Assembly (NCBI GenBank): GCA_007258455.2
Contig: VDFB02270651.1
Location: forward strand, 704,159,360-704,223,359
Length of the DNA: 64,000 nucleotides
Origin: Sequoia sempervirens
Taxonomy: Eukaryota > Streptophyta > Pinopsida > Cupressales > Cupressaceae
Direction: 5' to 3'
The notes under the pieces were generated by a model. It was not told the origin of the DNA. It was given only the letters and a program-made list of their open reading frames with translations, and searched no databases. Within the stretch, counting starts at the first letter, position 1. Each line of letters begins with the position of its first letter. A program made the translations under genes and the position numbers. This document shows, piece after piece, positions 46,001 to 59,131 of this stretch.

Positions 46001-47489
46001 TTTTGTGCCAAATGATGTAGTTAAAGATATCTTCACTCAACAAGAAACCACAAGTAGGAGGTACAAATGGATCAACAGGATCTAGGAGTTTAATATTGAT
46101 GTTCAGATCACTAAGTTGGTGAGAGGACATGGTTTAGCTAAATTGATGGCTGAAACCAAATTGGAGGCCAACCAAATAAATTAGGTTGAGTGTGTTGATG
46201 TTGCACCTATTTTTGACATGGAGACTTGTGGGTGGTATAGAAGGATTGTTTAATATTTCAAAACCATGCAGTGTCTTGAGGGTATAGCAGATAATGAGAG
46301 AAGAACTTTGAAATTGCATGCTATTAAGTATGTCATCATTGATAATGAGCTTTGGTGGAGAAGCCCAGATGGTGTATTGCTCAAGTGTGTTAATGGCAAA
46401 CAAGCTTTAGAAATTTTGAAAGAAATGCTCAATGGAGTATGTGGCAGAAACTACATGGCTAAAACAACTGCTCATAAGATTCTAAGGGCAGGATTCTAAT
46501 GGCCCACATTTTTTAAAGATGCCTACAAGTTTGTTAAAACTTGTGAGGGTTGCCAGAGATTTGCAGGAAAGATGAAATTTTCAGGGAGTCTATCACTTAG
46601 GCCTATTTCAGTCCAAGCCCCTTTTTAACAATGGGGTATAAACTTCATTGATGAAATATCAGAAAAATCTAGTGGGGGGCATTCTTGGATCCTTGTTGCA
46701 ACTAATTATTTTACAAAATGGGTGGAGCCAATCCCCACCAAGAAGGCAACAAGTAAAGTGGTAATTGATTTCCTGATGAATAATATCCTAATTAGATTTG
46801 GAGTCCCAAAGAAGATTATCTCAAACAATGCCATGTGTTTTAGATCTGATGAGTTCAACAACTTTTGTGATAAACATGGAATACAAATTTCTTATTCTTC
46901 CCCTTACCATCCTCAAGGGAATGGACAAGTTGAATCTAGTAACAAGAGTTTAATGAAAACCATCAAAAGGGTGATAGAGAAGAACAAGAAATCCTGAGAC
47001 TCAAATCTGGAGCTTGCACTTTGGGAAGATAGGGTTACTATCAAGAAAGCCACTGGACATTCACCATTTGGTCTGGTTTATGGTCTAGATTCTAGACTTC
47101 CTCAGAAAAATCTGCTAAAAATGTACAAGTTTGTGCAAGAGTATGATGAGAACATCTGTGATGAAATGCAACATTGGGTTGACAACTTGATACAGTTGGA
47201 TGAAACTAGGAGAGAAGCTCATGAAAAGGACACCAAAATGAAGATGCAAGTTAAGCACTTGTATGATAAAAGAGCTTCTCCCAGGAAATTTGAAGTAGAC
47301 AATATGGTATTGATGTGGAATGCAAGAACTCGAGATAAAGGAAAACATGGGAAGTTTGAGGCATTATGGTTAGGACCTTATCTGATATCCAACACACATG
47401 GTGATGATTCATATTTTCTCCAAAGCTTAATAGGTGAACTTCTGGAATTACCAATACATGGACAGTTCTTGAAGCCATATTTCTCTTGA
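46001..47489 (+). pseudogene. Ty3/gypsy RNase H tail and integrase (OTA/Tat-like), dead
   Basis: A single frame runs from the gap to a natural stop at 47,489, broken by about seven in-frame stops. The first part (LVRGHGLAKLMAE, about 46,108) is the RNase H-integrase spacer typical of plant non-chromoviral gypsy elements. The zinc finger has TAHKILRAGF and CEGCQRF, but the usual first His is Asn (GRNYMA, about 46,443-46,460). In the catalytic core, the first Asp block reads GINFIDE (D to N, about 46,636) and the second SNNAMCFRS (D to N, about 46,822); the Glu block GNGQVESSNK (about 46,918) is intact. GPYLI and the C-terminal segment follow, without a chromodomain. Confidence 0.92.
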
Positions 47490-49345
47490 AATATGTTTTT
47501 CTCCATGTACGTTGTATAGTCCTGTAAATTTTGTACATAGGGTTGGTTTGCTTGGGTCTAGTCTCCTTGCCTTGTTCGGGCAAGTCCTTGGTTTTTGAGT
47601 GTCCTTGTGTTTGGTCTGCTTCAACCATGAGATCTGAAATCTCACCATGCTTGCAAGAGGCATGCATCCCCAGTCAGAGCCACTAGTGGAACCTTCAAAA
47701 TTTCATGTTCCACTGATCTAAAATGTCTTTACTTAGGTGGATTTTTGGTCTGAAAGGAAACAATATTTTAGGGTTTTATGTTGCTTGGTGGGTTTTACTT
47801 AGTATATTTCCTATCTTTCATAATCCCTGTTCTTTGGTCTAATCCTTTGTTGACTTTCTATGGTCAGTTCTAGGTTGTCTCAGTTATGTCTTGAGCCTTT
47901 GAATTCATTCGGTTACTAACCCCTTGTGCTTAGGGTTCCTTGTTTACCCTTCGCATAATATCTTCATAATACTTTGGTCTGAGGCTTTAATATTTTATAA
48001 AGTTGAAAATTTGAAATATTTGGCCTTTACATCCTTTGCTGAAATGGTCTTAAGTCCTTTTATGTCCCTTGTCCTTGTTCTCCCTAGGTGGTCCCCTTTT
48101 AAGAACAACCTTTTATGCATGTGCTAAATTCTACCACTTAAAATTCTTGTATCGCTCATCATAGAAGCTTTATTACTCATCGAGTTCATTATAGCGATGA
48201 GCAATGGGCCATTGTTTTCCTTTGTAGCATGCATCGCCGAAAGCTTTTATCCTTCATGCTTTACTTCTCTAATATGTGACGAGCTAAGTTTATTTCGCAT
48301 CACTTATCGCTGAATACTTTTGGCTCTTTGGTTCCACTTCAGTGGCACACGATGGTTGGTGTCGTCCTTTGCATCACAACTACTTTTTATATCATTGAAG
48401 TTTTTGTGCTTTATAAATCCTTTCAGTGAAGCACAATGGCTCTCAAGTCTCCTTTGTATCGCACCATCCCTTCGCATCGTAGAAATTTTTTATCACTCAA
48501 CTCATCTAAATCAATGGGTGATGGGAAGGTAACAAGCTATGGGCTATGATTGTGCCACCTATCAACATCTGGTGCCATCGCTCTTTACCCCCATCGTTGA
48601 AAGCATTTTCATCTCCAATTCAACTTCAGTGATGAGTGATGGACTAAGGTGAGTTATTTTCATTGCTCAGGATTCCCCATTGCCAAAGTGTTAATGCAAC
48701 TTCAAAACATTACAATGATGAGTGATAGAAGTCAAAAGGACTATTGAGACGTGGGGTGGTTACCTAGCAACTTCCCAGGGTATCATCACTGTTTTAAAGC
48801 ACACTTGTGAAGGAAAAAAGTGATGGTCAAGGACAGTCATAGATGATGTTTTAAATCAAAAAGATTGACGACATGAATTCAAACCTGAATAGCTACTTGT
48901 CAGTTTGCTCACACGAGCTATCTTTTAGACATTAATGGTGAAGGTGCTGCATCTTTGAGCCATAAAGAGGGTTTTTAATCATTTTTATTTCACAATTGCA
49001 ATCATCGAGAGCATAAGAATTGGTCAAGTTTAGAAAAAGAAGAGAAGGAAAGCTCCAGGCAAAGGGAATTTGAAGAACAAACTGTAGGATTTTCCCAGGT
49101 AAGTCAAATTTTATGCTTCTGTGAGTAACTTTGTAGCACTGGGTGGTTTAGGAATTGAGTAGATTGTTAGGGTTTGTGGTTGGGGTTGTTATTTCTCTGT
49201 TCAAAAGGGGAATTGCAATTGTTTTACATAGGGTTTGGGAAGGAGAGTGAAATTTGTTGAAATTAAGTTTGAGCCCTATGAATTTGAAGAATTAAGACTA
49301 TAATTCCTAGCTATTTTGAGACCCTAGTTCTATTACACTGTAGAA
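47490..49345 (+). repeat. Gypsy element spacer with diverged ~85-bp repeats (48,150-48,740)
   Basis: Between integrase and the accessory frame the sequence is non-coding. From about 48,150, phrases of the form GCATCGCYGAAAGC recur at about 48,232, 48,307, 48,391, 48,474, 48,590 and 48,678, alternating with CACTTCAGTGATGAGYGATGG at about 48,186, 48,260, 48,332, 48,417, 48,500, 48,620 and 48,705. Steps are mostly 75-90 bp. GCTCATC and GATGAGC in neighbouring half-units are complementary. Tandem repeats in untranslated parts of Tat/Ogre-type elements are known. Confidence 0.75.
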
Positions 49346-52300
49346 ATGAGTGAACCCAGTGAATCTACCACTAAACCTGAGAGAAAACCCAAATAGAGAA
49401 GGGTCAAAAGACCAAAACCATAGGATGATGAGCCCAAACTGGAGGTTCATGAGGCATCTACAAAGAAAATAATGGTGAAGAGAGATTACTCTTGGTTCAT
49501 AGAAGATGCTTCTAAAGATCCAACTATAGAGGTAAAACTAGTTAGGAAGAGGAAAACTAGTGAAGGAGCATTGACAAGTCATTTCCAAGATTCAACTTTT
49601 GGGGTTGGTGATGTGGTGTTACCGTAGAGTGGTTGGGATTTTTTTCTATATGCTTTCAATAGGAGGTTTGCTAGTCACCTCACCTATCATCTTTGGACCT
49701 GTGATATTGGCAAGCTAGTTTTCCCTAATGTATTTGTGGAGGTGGAATTAATTCTTGAATTGGCTAGGTGTTATGATCCTACTAATAGGAAAATCAAGAG
49801 ATTTCCAAATTTTTCTCTAATGCTAGAAATTACAAGAAGCCAAATAGTTGAAGTTTTCAATTTGAACCCATCTGCTATTGAGTCAATCAAATTCCATGCA
49901 TTGTACAATGAATATGAACAAAATAAATTTGCATACAAAAAAAATATTTTTCCAAGGCATAGAAGGTGTGACCTAAAGATGAATGGTGTACCGTTTGGGC
50001 CTAAGGAATTTGATCCATTTGACTGTGATCATGATTTTGAAGATTATTTTATGAATACATACTATTCATTGTGCCAAGTTTTGCACAAGAAGTTTGATAT
50101 TAAGATGATTTTGGCAACTAATATACAAAGAAAGTATCAAAACATGACTTTTGATTATGCTTCCTACATTGTTGATCAATTGCATGAAGATTTGGTAAAG
50201 TTGAAAGATACAACACCTCCATTGTCTTGTAGACATTACTCTCTTTTGATGCATATGTTGTTGTGGAAAGACAAAAAGGTGTGAAGAAACTTCATGAGAT
50301 TAAGGGAGAGAGACAACCGAGATAATGAGTTACCAGTACAAATGTGGAATCATGTTTGGGCTTCAAATTTAGTGTGTTGGAGCAATTGGGCTTAAATCCC
50401 ATTTCTAGAATATCAAGGGGTGTGAAAGAAATTCTAAGGCCTTTAGAGTATGAACAAAACACAACAAAAAAGTTTAATTGGGGGCACTAGTACTTACATA
50501 CTAGATATACTACAATCAGAATTTATGGATCCCCAGTACCACCCCACCAGCTACTTGTGAATGTATTTGATAGACAGGCATTTATGGAAATAATGTGGCA
50601 GTTAGATGCCATGGACAATGAACATTTCAAAAATTCAAGGAAGGCATCATTGATAAATCTTAAGTGTGGGTTTGCATATTCTGCATGTTTATCAAAGGAA
50701 GGTATTGAGAGGTTTGGTTCCCTCTTAAATAATTATAGGATGAAGCAAGATATTATAAGATATTGTGATCCTGAGGGAGTCATTGATGTAGACAGGAGCA
50801 AGAGGATTATTGGGAAAACAACATCAATTCTTATAGATCAAGAAGATGTAATCAGGAATTTATCTTCTGATGTTGAGGTTGCAGAAAGGAAGAGTGAATG
50901 GAGAAAAATATGTGCAATTGAAGAAAGAATGTTGAATGGGAACCTTTTTATGTGAGTCTCTATTCTGAGATAAAGGAATTATATTCACAATATAAAATAA
51001 TGTTAGGATATTTCAAGGATAAAATTTTCTTTGATAAGGTAAAGCAAGCTGAGATAAAGGACAAAGTTTCCAAACAACATCATGATGCATAGGTGAGGAT
51101 CCAACTAGCTCAATCCTCAACTCAAGGCAGTCAAGTGCAAACAAATGAGATAAGTAAATAACATGCAGTCACTCCATTAGTGACCTATTCATCAAGTGAG
51201 CAAGGAGGTGAGGGCTATGCACCTGAAGAGTCTGTAGAGCATGTTCCAATGGAATAGGAAGTTGACCAGAGATTCCCATCCCTTGAAAAGGAGGATGCTT
51301 TGAATATTGTTTTTCTTGCTAGCAGGATAATAAAATGGGAGTATAATGAAGAAGAATATGATGATGTCAGGATTAAGGCTTGTAATTATTTCATGAGAAA
51401 TTACACATTTGTCCAAACCAAGGAATTTAGGGATTTTTTCATCCAATTAAGAAGCTCTGACATCAAAAGGAGTATAGAAGAAGCAAAGGAAAAGGTTGAT
51501 CTCTCATTGCAAGAAAAAGATGAGAAGGAAGAAGAGGGAAAGCTAATGAAAGAAATTGCTGCCATATCACCACAGAAGGCAAGATATTTGGTTAAAGAAG
51601 TGGAATTTTATTGTTGCCTGGGTGGGAGATTTCATCTACTATTGCATTGGATGCAATAAGAAAATATCCCAAAGCTTCTATTTCTCGGGAGATCTTTGAT
51701 AACAAGGTATTTGGTTCAGGTTTTAGCCCTAAGTTGCACACTCTTGCTAATATTGGTCCATGACACCAAAAACTAAGAATCCTAAAGTTATTGAATCTCT
51801 AGAGCAAGAAATTGGTGTTGTGGTGATAAAAGGGCTACTGATATGACTGCCATTGCAGCTGCACAATTAACTATGCATGCCACTATGTTAAGTGTTGACA
51901 CAACCTAGATCACACAAGACAAATATGAGAAGTTATTGGATAAGTATAATAAGTTGATGGATGAGCATAATAGGGTGTTTGCTACATCACAAAAAGGTTT
52001 TCCTTCTCACACAACTTCTTCTAATTTGTTTGCACAAGATAGAGAAACTTTGTCACTAAGAATTCAGAGTTTGAAGCAAGAAGTGCAAGTAGAAAAAGAT
52101 AATGCTAAGAAAGCCAAAGAGGAAACTGCCAAGGTGGTAGATGATATTTTTTATGATGTTTTAAAGCACAGGGTTACAAAGTTAGTGAACAAGGCTGAAA
52201 AATGTATGGGATGTTTATAAGAATATTCATGAAGCCCACAAGAAATATGTGCAGGTACAAAGTGCATTTCAAAATGAATGGAGCAAGTGGAGTAACAGGG

Positions 52301-52776
52301 TAGGAGCACTCAAAGAGATGATTCCTTATATGTAAGAAGACCTTGAGGCTCCAACAAATATTCCTAATTTGTTGAAAGCAATTGACTTGTTGAGTCAAAT
52401 TACAACATTCCATGGTAAATTGGGCATGCAATTATAGAACAAATTGAAGATGTTTAGATATATGGAGGGGCATGGCATGCCAAAGATATTGGATGATGAA
52501 GGTGGATTGAAGGATTTTGTTGTATAGAAGGATGAGTTGGGAGGTTTACTCCCACATTTCAAGAAAATTATTAGTCTCTCTGACTAGACCATGTTGAATC
52601 CTGTTGTAGACAACCTGACAGTAATTAAAGTAACGATGGACACATTTGTAAAGGAGGCAAAAATATTAATTGATGCTAGATATAACAAGCATAATACAAA
52701 GGTGCATAAATTGTTGGACATGCAATGGCCTATTGAGGAGGAATATAAAACATGGCTCGAAAAATTTACAAATTGA
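49346..52776 (+). pseudogene. Long accessory ORF of the gypsy element, decayed (~1,140 codons)
   Basis: The likely start is MSEPSESTTKPERKPK (49,346), in frame with the open stretch 49,736-50,284. The N-terminus is basic and Pro-rich; next comes a folded-looking region (RDYSWFIEDASKDP, ASHLTYHLWTCDIGKLVFPN, KRFPNFSLMLEITRSQIVEV). A second region is open at 50,557-50,955 (ALCSKEGIE-like, RIIGKTTSILIDQEDVIRN), a third at 51,300-51,659, and a coiled-coil-like Lys/Glu-rich segment at 51,936-52,220 (LRIQSLKQEVQVEKDNAKKA). The end is YKTWLEKFTN (stop 52,776). Frameshifts and stops separate the blocks. Extra ORFs downstream of pol are known in Tat-lineage elements; I recognise no domain and assign no function. 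Confidence 0.75.
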
Positions 52777-53059
52777 TCCTTGGATGAAGCATTGCAAAAT
52801 GTTATCTCCTCTCAGTCATGAAGATTGGTGGAAAAGATGTTGATGTGGATAGGTCTCTTCTCTCTCTCTTTATTGCTTTCTTGTTTTAGTTTCTACTTAC
52901 TTGGTGCACATGTGGAAGACAATTTTTCTCATGGAAAGATGATTTGATGCTACTACAATGATGAAAGATGCCTTTTGGAAGGCGGGGAAATCTTCTTCAA
53001 TGAATGGAAATGAGTTTTATCTTAAATGTTTTCCCCCTCATCAAAATGAAAAATATAAC

Positions 53060-53590
53060 TGCTTGGGGACGTTTTGAAATTGAAATTCAAATGTATGTCA
53101 AATGTAAAATGTGACTTAATGTGTAATTTGGCTCATAGTTTGTTGCTCCCTGATTCTTATAAAAGGGAATCCAAGGCCAATTGCATGGGTCCTTAGTTGG
53201 TTAAGAATTCAAACTCATGTAATGAATTTTGTAATTCAAGCACAAAGGAATAGAAGAGTATGGAGCCTTAGGTTGAATTTGAGTATGTAATAGACATAAT
53301 GGTTTTACAATAGTGATAGCATTTTAATGAGAAAATGAAAATTCTAGAACAATTTCTCTCCTTGTGTATTTTGTCATATGGATTATCAATAAAATGATCA
53401 AGGATATTTTATTGGTCTTCAATTGTTTTGGTGATTGTATGGTTTTGTCTCTACTTTAATTCAAGGAATTAATTAAAATGTTTTGATGAGATCATCGGTT
53501 TATGTGATTAAGTATAAGGATTTGATAAGTAGTTCTTGTTTTGGGAGATCTTGAGTTGTGTGTTGTAAAGCAATATCACAATAGTCTACA
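53060..53590 (+). repeat. 3' LTR of the gypsy element (borders approximate)
   Basis: A G-rich tract CTTGGGGACG (53,062-53,071) may be the polypurine tract; the LTR would begin near TGAAATTG (53,075). TTATAAAAGGG gives a TATA box at 53,158-53,164, and AATAAA at 53,388-53,393 fits the end of R. The 3' border is not certain. From 53,137 the sequence is also present in reverse at the left of the N gap. Confidence 0.6.
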
Positions 53591-55373
53591 AATGTTGACT
53601 TTAATCATTGTTGTATTACATTTTATTCCATATTTGAATTCATTTCCCATGGATAAAGCACTAATCTATTAATTTGGTCAACTTTGAAGTCATTGAGTCA
53701 TCCCTACCTATCAAAGAACACAATATTAAATAAAATCATTTATACACCTTTAATCATTCTAAAGTTTCATAAGAAACTATCTATTCCCTGCTTTGGAGGG
53801 CCATTTGTTAGAGAAATAGCCAAATTCTTTAGGATTTTCATCTAATTTGCAATATCTGGGAATGTATCTATTATTTTCAATTTCTGTGATAATTTGGCAC
53901 AAGAGTATCATTTAGCACATTGTAGGGATCACTCTCCTAGGACTTGCAAAGCCTGAAGTGAAGAGAGAAAGCCTAGCAAGCTTTCACCTAGTCGTTGTCC
54001 AATCCTCACCATTGTTGATCATTGAATTGTGGAAAATTCATAGGTAATTGTTGAGATTAAGTTTGGTTCTTAAAAAAAACAATAGTACCATAACTGCTTC
54101 TAAGAACCAAGTGTACGCAATTACAATCAATATCACATGTAGTTGGTCATATAGATGATAGATACCCTCTAGTTACTGATGAATTTGGACTACCATGCAA
54201 TCTTGAGAGTACAATGAATTGATAATGCATACAACTATAACACCACTTTGGCCAAAGAGTTCAATAATAAACACATTTTGATTATACAAAAAAAATGATC
54301 ATCTATTCTTGACACTACTATCTCCTGCTTGACTTGTCAACATGATCATATAATAATTGGAAGAATATAATACAATTCAAAACATAAGTTTCCAATAAAA
54401 TATAACATTTTCCAAACTCATGGCATGCCTTACCCTTGATTAAGAAACTTAATAACATTAAATGACATTTTTTTGTTATATTAGAGAGATAAGTACATTA
54501 AATGTATTTATATAGTGAGACTAAAATATTACATATGGCTATCCAATGGAGTTTCCATTCACCTTTCAAAAGGACAATCATATATAAAACTGATTTCCAA
54601 TTTGGGATTGAGAAAACATAATAAAGATGATGTGTTAATTCCATCTTCAATCTAGTTATACAAATGTATATTCATAAGTATATATGTGTGTAAATATATA
54701 CATATATATGTATACACATTTATATATAAATATATTATACATAGAGGTACTCATATGCATGATGAAAGGTTTTATACTCTTTGAGTTATTCATAAATAAA
54801 GTGGTGAATAGCTATTGGAATTAATTAAATGTATAAACATATGTGGTTGTGAGTAAGGAATTATTTTTGTGCATTTAAATAAGTGATGACAATCATCTTT
54901 AAATGTAAAATTCTACCATATTAAAATGGCCAAACCTAGTAAAATAAGTGAGAAATTTATAGGTTTGAAAACTAAAGCATGGCTAGAAAATTATACGTGA
55001 ACAACAATAAACTCAACTATATTAGTGTTATTTGACTATCACATGTATTATCTCAACTCTATACCTTGATGACTCCACAAAACCATATGAGACAACACTG
55101 CATATATTTGATAACCCTTCCAAAATAATATTATAAATAATTGTTATACCATGTGTGTGTGTAAGTATGTATGTATGCAACCATATATGCATATATACAT
55201 ATATATGAATCTTAATTATCCATATATGAAAATAATTTTGTTACTCCAAATTTAGGTCAAAGAACTAATTTTCAAACACTTATCACACATCAACCAACAT
55301 ATATAAATAATTTTGTAATTGAATTTTAGGTCACATAGCATGATTGAAATTTTATCAAACACTTGTCATGCAA
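53591..55373. other. AT-rich sequence between the Tat-type LTR and the solo LTR (right arm)
   Basis: Mirror of 43,660-45,440. No gene is visible; TATATG-type simple sequence occurs at about 54,670-54,740 and 55,165-55,210. Confidence 0.5.
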
Positions 55374-55378
55374 TACAC

Positions 55379-58300
55379 TGTAGTGCCCCTCCGTATTTGG
55401 CACTTCTTGACATTTGAGTAAGTTTTTTTGGATGTTTTGTGATGTCACGTTGTTGTTCATTATTATGTTGTTTAACTTGATTTTGAAATTTTGTGGTAAA
55501 TTAAATATCATGAATGACCTTGCTTAATCAATTTAATTAAATTAAATTGATTATAAGGTAATTTAAATTAATTTAGAATTAAAATAATAATTAAATGAAT
55601 TATGTTTATAAAAAGGTATTATGAGGATATTGATTATTAATTATTAAATTAAATAATATGATTAAATGTTTTAATGATAAAAAAAAATAAAGATAAATAT
55701 TATTATCATTATAGTTTAATTAAATGTGGAAAGAAATATAATTTTAAAGTAAATAAATGAGATGAGATTTTCAAACTGCTTGTAAAAGCAAATAAAAGAT
55801 GGAAAAAGAGGAGTGCGTGCACATGCATGACTCCAAACTGAATTGCATATTGGAAACTTGTATTTGTTGATTTTTGGTTTCAAAAACTTATCTTTTACTT
55901 GGATTTTTTATATTGGTCTTTTTTTTTTGGAGAGATTTTAAGTAGATTGTTATTTTGGTTTTAACAAGAAATCTTGCTCTGTAATTATTTTTCTTTATCA
56001 AATAAAAATACAGCATCCAGTAGATTGGAAAAAAAAAATTGGAGAACAAAGTGTGGCTGCGAAAGAGACCGTTTCCACACATCTTCTCCATCTTCGAGCG
56101 TAGGACTTCAGGTTAGCCTTATCTGGTTCTCGTTTCATCTGTTGTTTGTGAATTTTATGCTTAAATTCAATGAACTCAATTTCTATTTTCATTTTAACTG
56201 GTGCGACACCATTCTTTTGGCTTCACTAAGATGACTATTTTTTGTGCTCTCATTAGATTGGCAAGTGCCTCAGTACCTTAGGGGATAAACCTGTATTATG
56301 CAGCCATCATGTTTATGGCATCCAATACATTGTAGAGGTATTCGAGCCTTAGTCTGAAGCAAACAATTATATTTATGTTAGGCCGATTCTTTTCCATCAA
56401 ATGTTTTAGAATGCAAATGTTGTGAAGAGTTATTATTGACTTATTCCTTAGTGGTTGTTGCTGAGATTTACGAGGCAAGCCAGGCTATTTTACATGTCAT
56501 GTGTATTGCAAACCTTACTCTTGTGTCTATCTCTAGCTAGTCGATGTTATAGATAATCATGACTCTTAACATTATGTTAGGTTGCCTTTGGTTGCACATA
56601 TTTGGTGAATTCTTCAAAGAGTAGGGGATGATTTTTATTAATATTCAATGATCTTGTCAATCGATGTTTCCAGCTAAAGTGTTCCTTTTTCTTCCTTCTG
56701 CGCGGCTTGTAGGAAAGATTATTTCTTTTGTGATTATACTTGATGGCAGGCACTTTAGATAGATGGTATTTGCTTGTTTTTTTGGTCTTCATATGTTTTT
56801 ATATCTATGTCACCTTAGGTTAGCTAGTTTTGTGGGTAATTCGATGTCATTCATTTCATTCTAGTTGCTTAACATGGCATTTAGTATATCTATTCCTTTA
56901 TATATCTATTCATTTATTATATCTATTCATTTCATTCTAGTTGCTTAATACAGTTTGGCATATATTTGTTTATATAGACGTGTCTAATCTTATAAGATCA
57001 TTCTGTTTTAATAGGGTTCGCTATGACAAACAACATTGTACTATGTTAATATACAAGTATCTCATAATTGCCCTATTTAATAGGATTTGTTGTGGCAAAC
57101 AACAGTGTATATTAAAGTACTAATATGTGTGTATGTGTGTTCGATGATCTTTGCATTTTAACATGAATTCAACATGTTTTAGACAGCAGATTTCTTTAAG
57201 TTTAATATATTCAATACTGTTTATTAACAACAGTTGTGTTAAATTAATTATATTTATATATATAAATATCTATGATGATATATATATAAATGTATATATA
57301 TATATATGTGTAAAAATATATATTATGAATTATATAAAGAGAAATTTGTTGTGGAAAAAGCATATTTGGATGTTTATAGAAAATGTTTATATAGTTCTTT
57401 AATTATTTAAATGATTTCACTATGGGTAAATAAATAGAATGTTGTTGTTGATTTTAAATGTTCTTTAATAATTGTGTTAAAAATATTAAGCGAAAAGGAA
57501 GGATGACTTGGATGATTTTCTTGATGATGTGATTTCTCTTGTTTTACGTTCTAGTTTTGATATGTGGAGGTTTTGTGTAATTGGTTACTTGATTTCATTC
57601 CTCGTGAAAATGTTTGAGATAGTGATGTCTCAAGTTTATTTCATGTAGAAGTTCATGGGTAGCTTTTTTTTTAGGCTTCCAGAGGCTAAGGGGAAATTTG
57701 TTACATGTTGGATTTTCATATTTGGTTCCTTGTGAAACTTTGGCTCTTGATTCTTGTTTTGAGCTCATGTGGGTTGTTACCTTGCACCATTGTTTTGCTT
57801 TATGATGTGGTCTTTGTGCAAGAAGGTTCATGCCTCACGTATGTATATGGTTTTGGTGGTTTTGGTGCATTATGCGAGTGGGTACACCCTAGATGTTATG
57901 TGGATTATCTTGTTGTTAGTAGGGGGAATAGCTCCCAATGGGGGCCGGTGCACAAAGGGGTGTCAGGGTAACCCATTGGAGAGTTCATTAACTCAGAGAT
58001 AACCTAATAAATAAGTTAGGGGGTGGGGTAGAGTTCACACTAAACAAGATAAGTAGATGCCTCACCCATGCCTGTAGCACTTTTGTAGGCTAAGGATGGG
58101 CTGAGAAGGCCTGGTTGGCAAGATCACTACCTTGTCCTCATGAAAGGTAAGTGATTTCACACGTGTCACCCTATGGGGCTAGCGCCTAGTGAGAGGCAGT
58201 CAGGGTAAGCATAGATAGGTGTCAGCGTCTAGACTATCAGGGTAACTCAGGGATGGGGGACAATGTCTAGACTGTAAGGGTAACTCATGTCAGGACCATG

Positions 58301-59131
58301 CGATGACACTCCTCCCTTTGTCAACCTTGCATGTTTATTGTTTTCCCCTTGTTGTTCATATACCTTTGGAAGTGGTTGTTCTTTATGTATGTTGTATTGT
58401 TGTGGAGTCTTGATAACCTTATTTGCTTGATTGTTTTATGTTGTGGGTCCTTATTGTCATCTCCTAGTAGGGGGGGTGGGCCTTAGGGTCCACATGGTCA
58501 GGTGGAACATACTATGCACTCCATTGGGTTCCCATACGAAGTCCATGATGTGAGAAGTTGTACTGTAGCAGTGGTTCCAAAGCTTCAACAAATTTGGAGA
58601 TAGCATTGATGCTATGTGTTATGTTCATTTCAATTGTATCACACTATGTAATTGGTGTATCATTCCCATTCAGGTTGGGAAGCATTGTTGTACCATTGTA
58701 ATGTTGAAATGATGTAAACTCATATAATAAATGCAATGTATATAGATTCTTGGTATTATTATGTGTTTATTGGTTCATAATATATGATATCTAATGGTGT
58801 TGTATCTGTGGAAATATTTATATTTAAATTCATAATTATGATGGATGTTTATGTAATGTAAAGGATGTTGTTTATTCATTCTTTTTAATGGGTTTGAAAT
58901 GGAATCTTGTGAGTAGTTTACCATCATTATGGGAATTGGATTATGTAACAAAGGTTCGCAAGTAATGCAATCATGTGTTACCCTAGAGGACTAGTTAGAT
59001 AATGTATATGTATAGTTTCCTTAATGGAGTTGTATGTTAACTCACATTTCATATTAGTTTACTTTAAAAAAAAATGTGCTATAATTATTGTTATAAGTTG
59101 TCCTTTTGGGTTTGCATGGTGAGGTGTTACA
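55379..59131 (+). mobile_element. Solo LTR, 3,753 bp, with TACAC target duplication (right arm copy)
   Basis: It begins TGTAGTGCCCCTCC and ends GGTGAGGTGTTACA, short imperfect inverted ends (TGTAGTGCC / GGTGTTACA). TACAC lies directly outside both ends (55,374-55,378 and 59,132-59,136). There is no coding sequence, internal primer site or second LTR, so it is best read as a solo LTR left by recombination between two LTRs. The TGTAGYGCCC-type start and the length suggest a gypsy element with very long LTRs. Inside are small direct repeats (TTCATTTCATTCTAGTTGCTT, 77 bp apart near 56,850-56,945) and a GTCTAGACT-CAGGGTAACTCA repeat pair near 58,225-58,290. Frames of 60-88 codons inside it have no motif. 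Confidence 0.9.

Noticed and set aside
45744..46130. A 128-codon - strand frame over the assembly gap
   Set aside because: It is held open only by the N bases and joins unrelated sequence.
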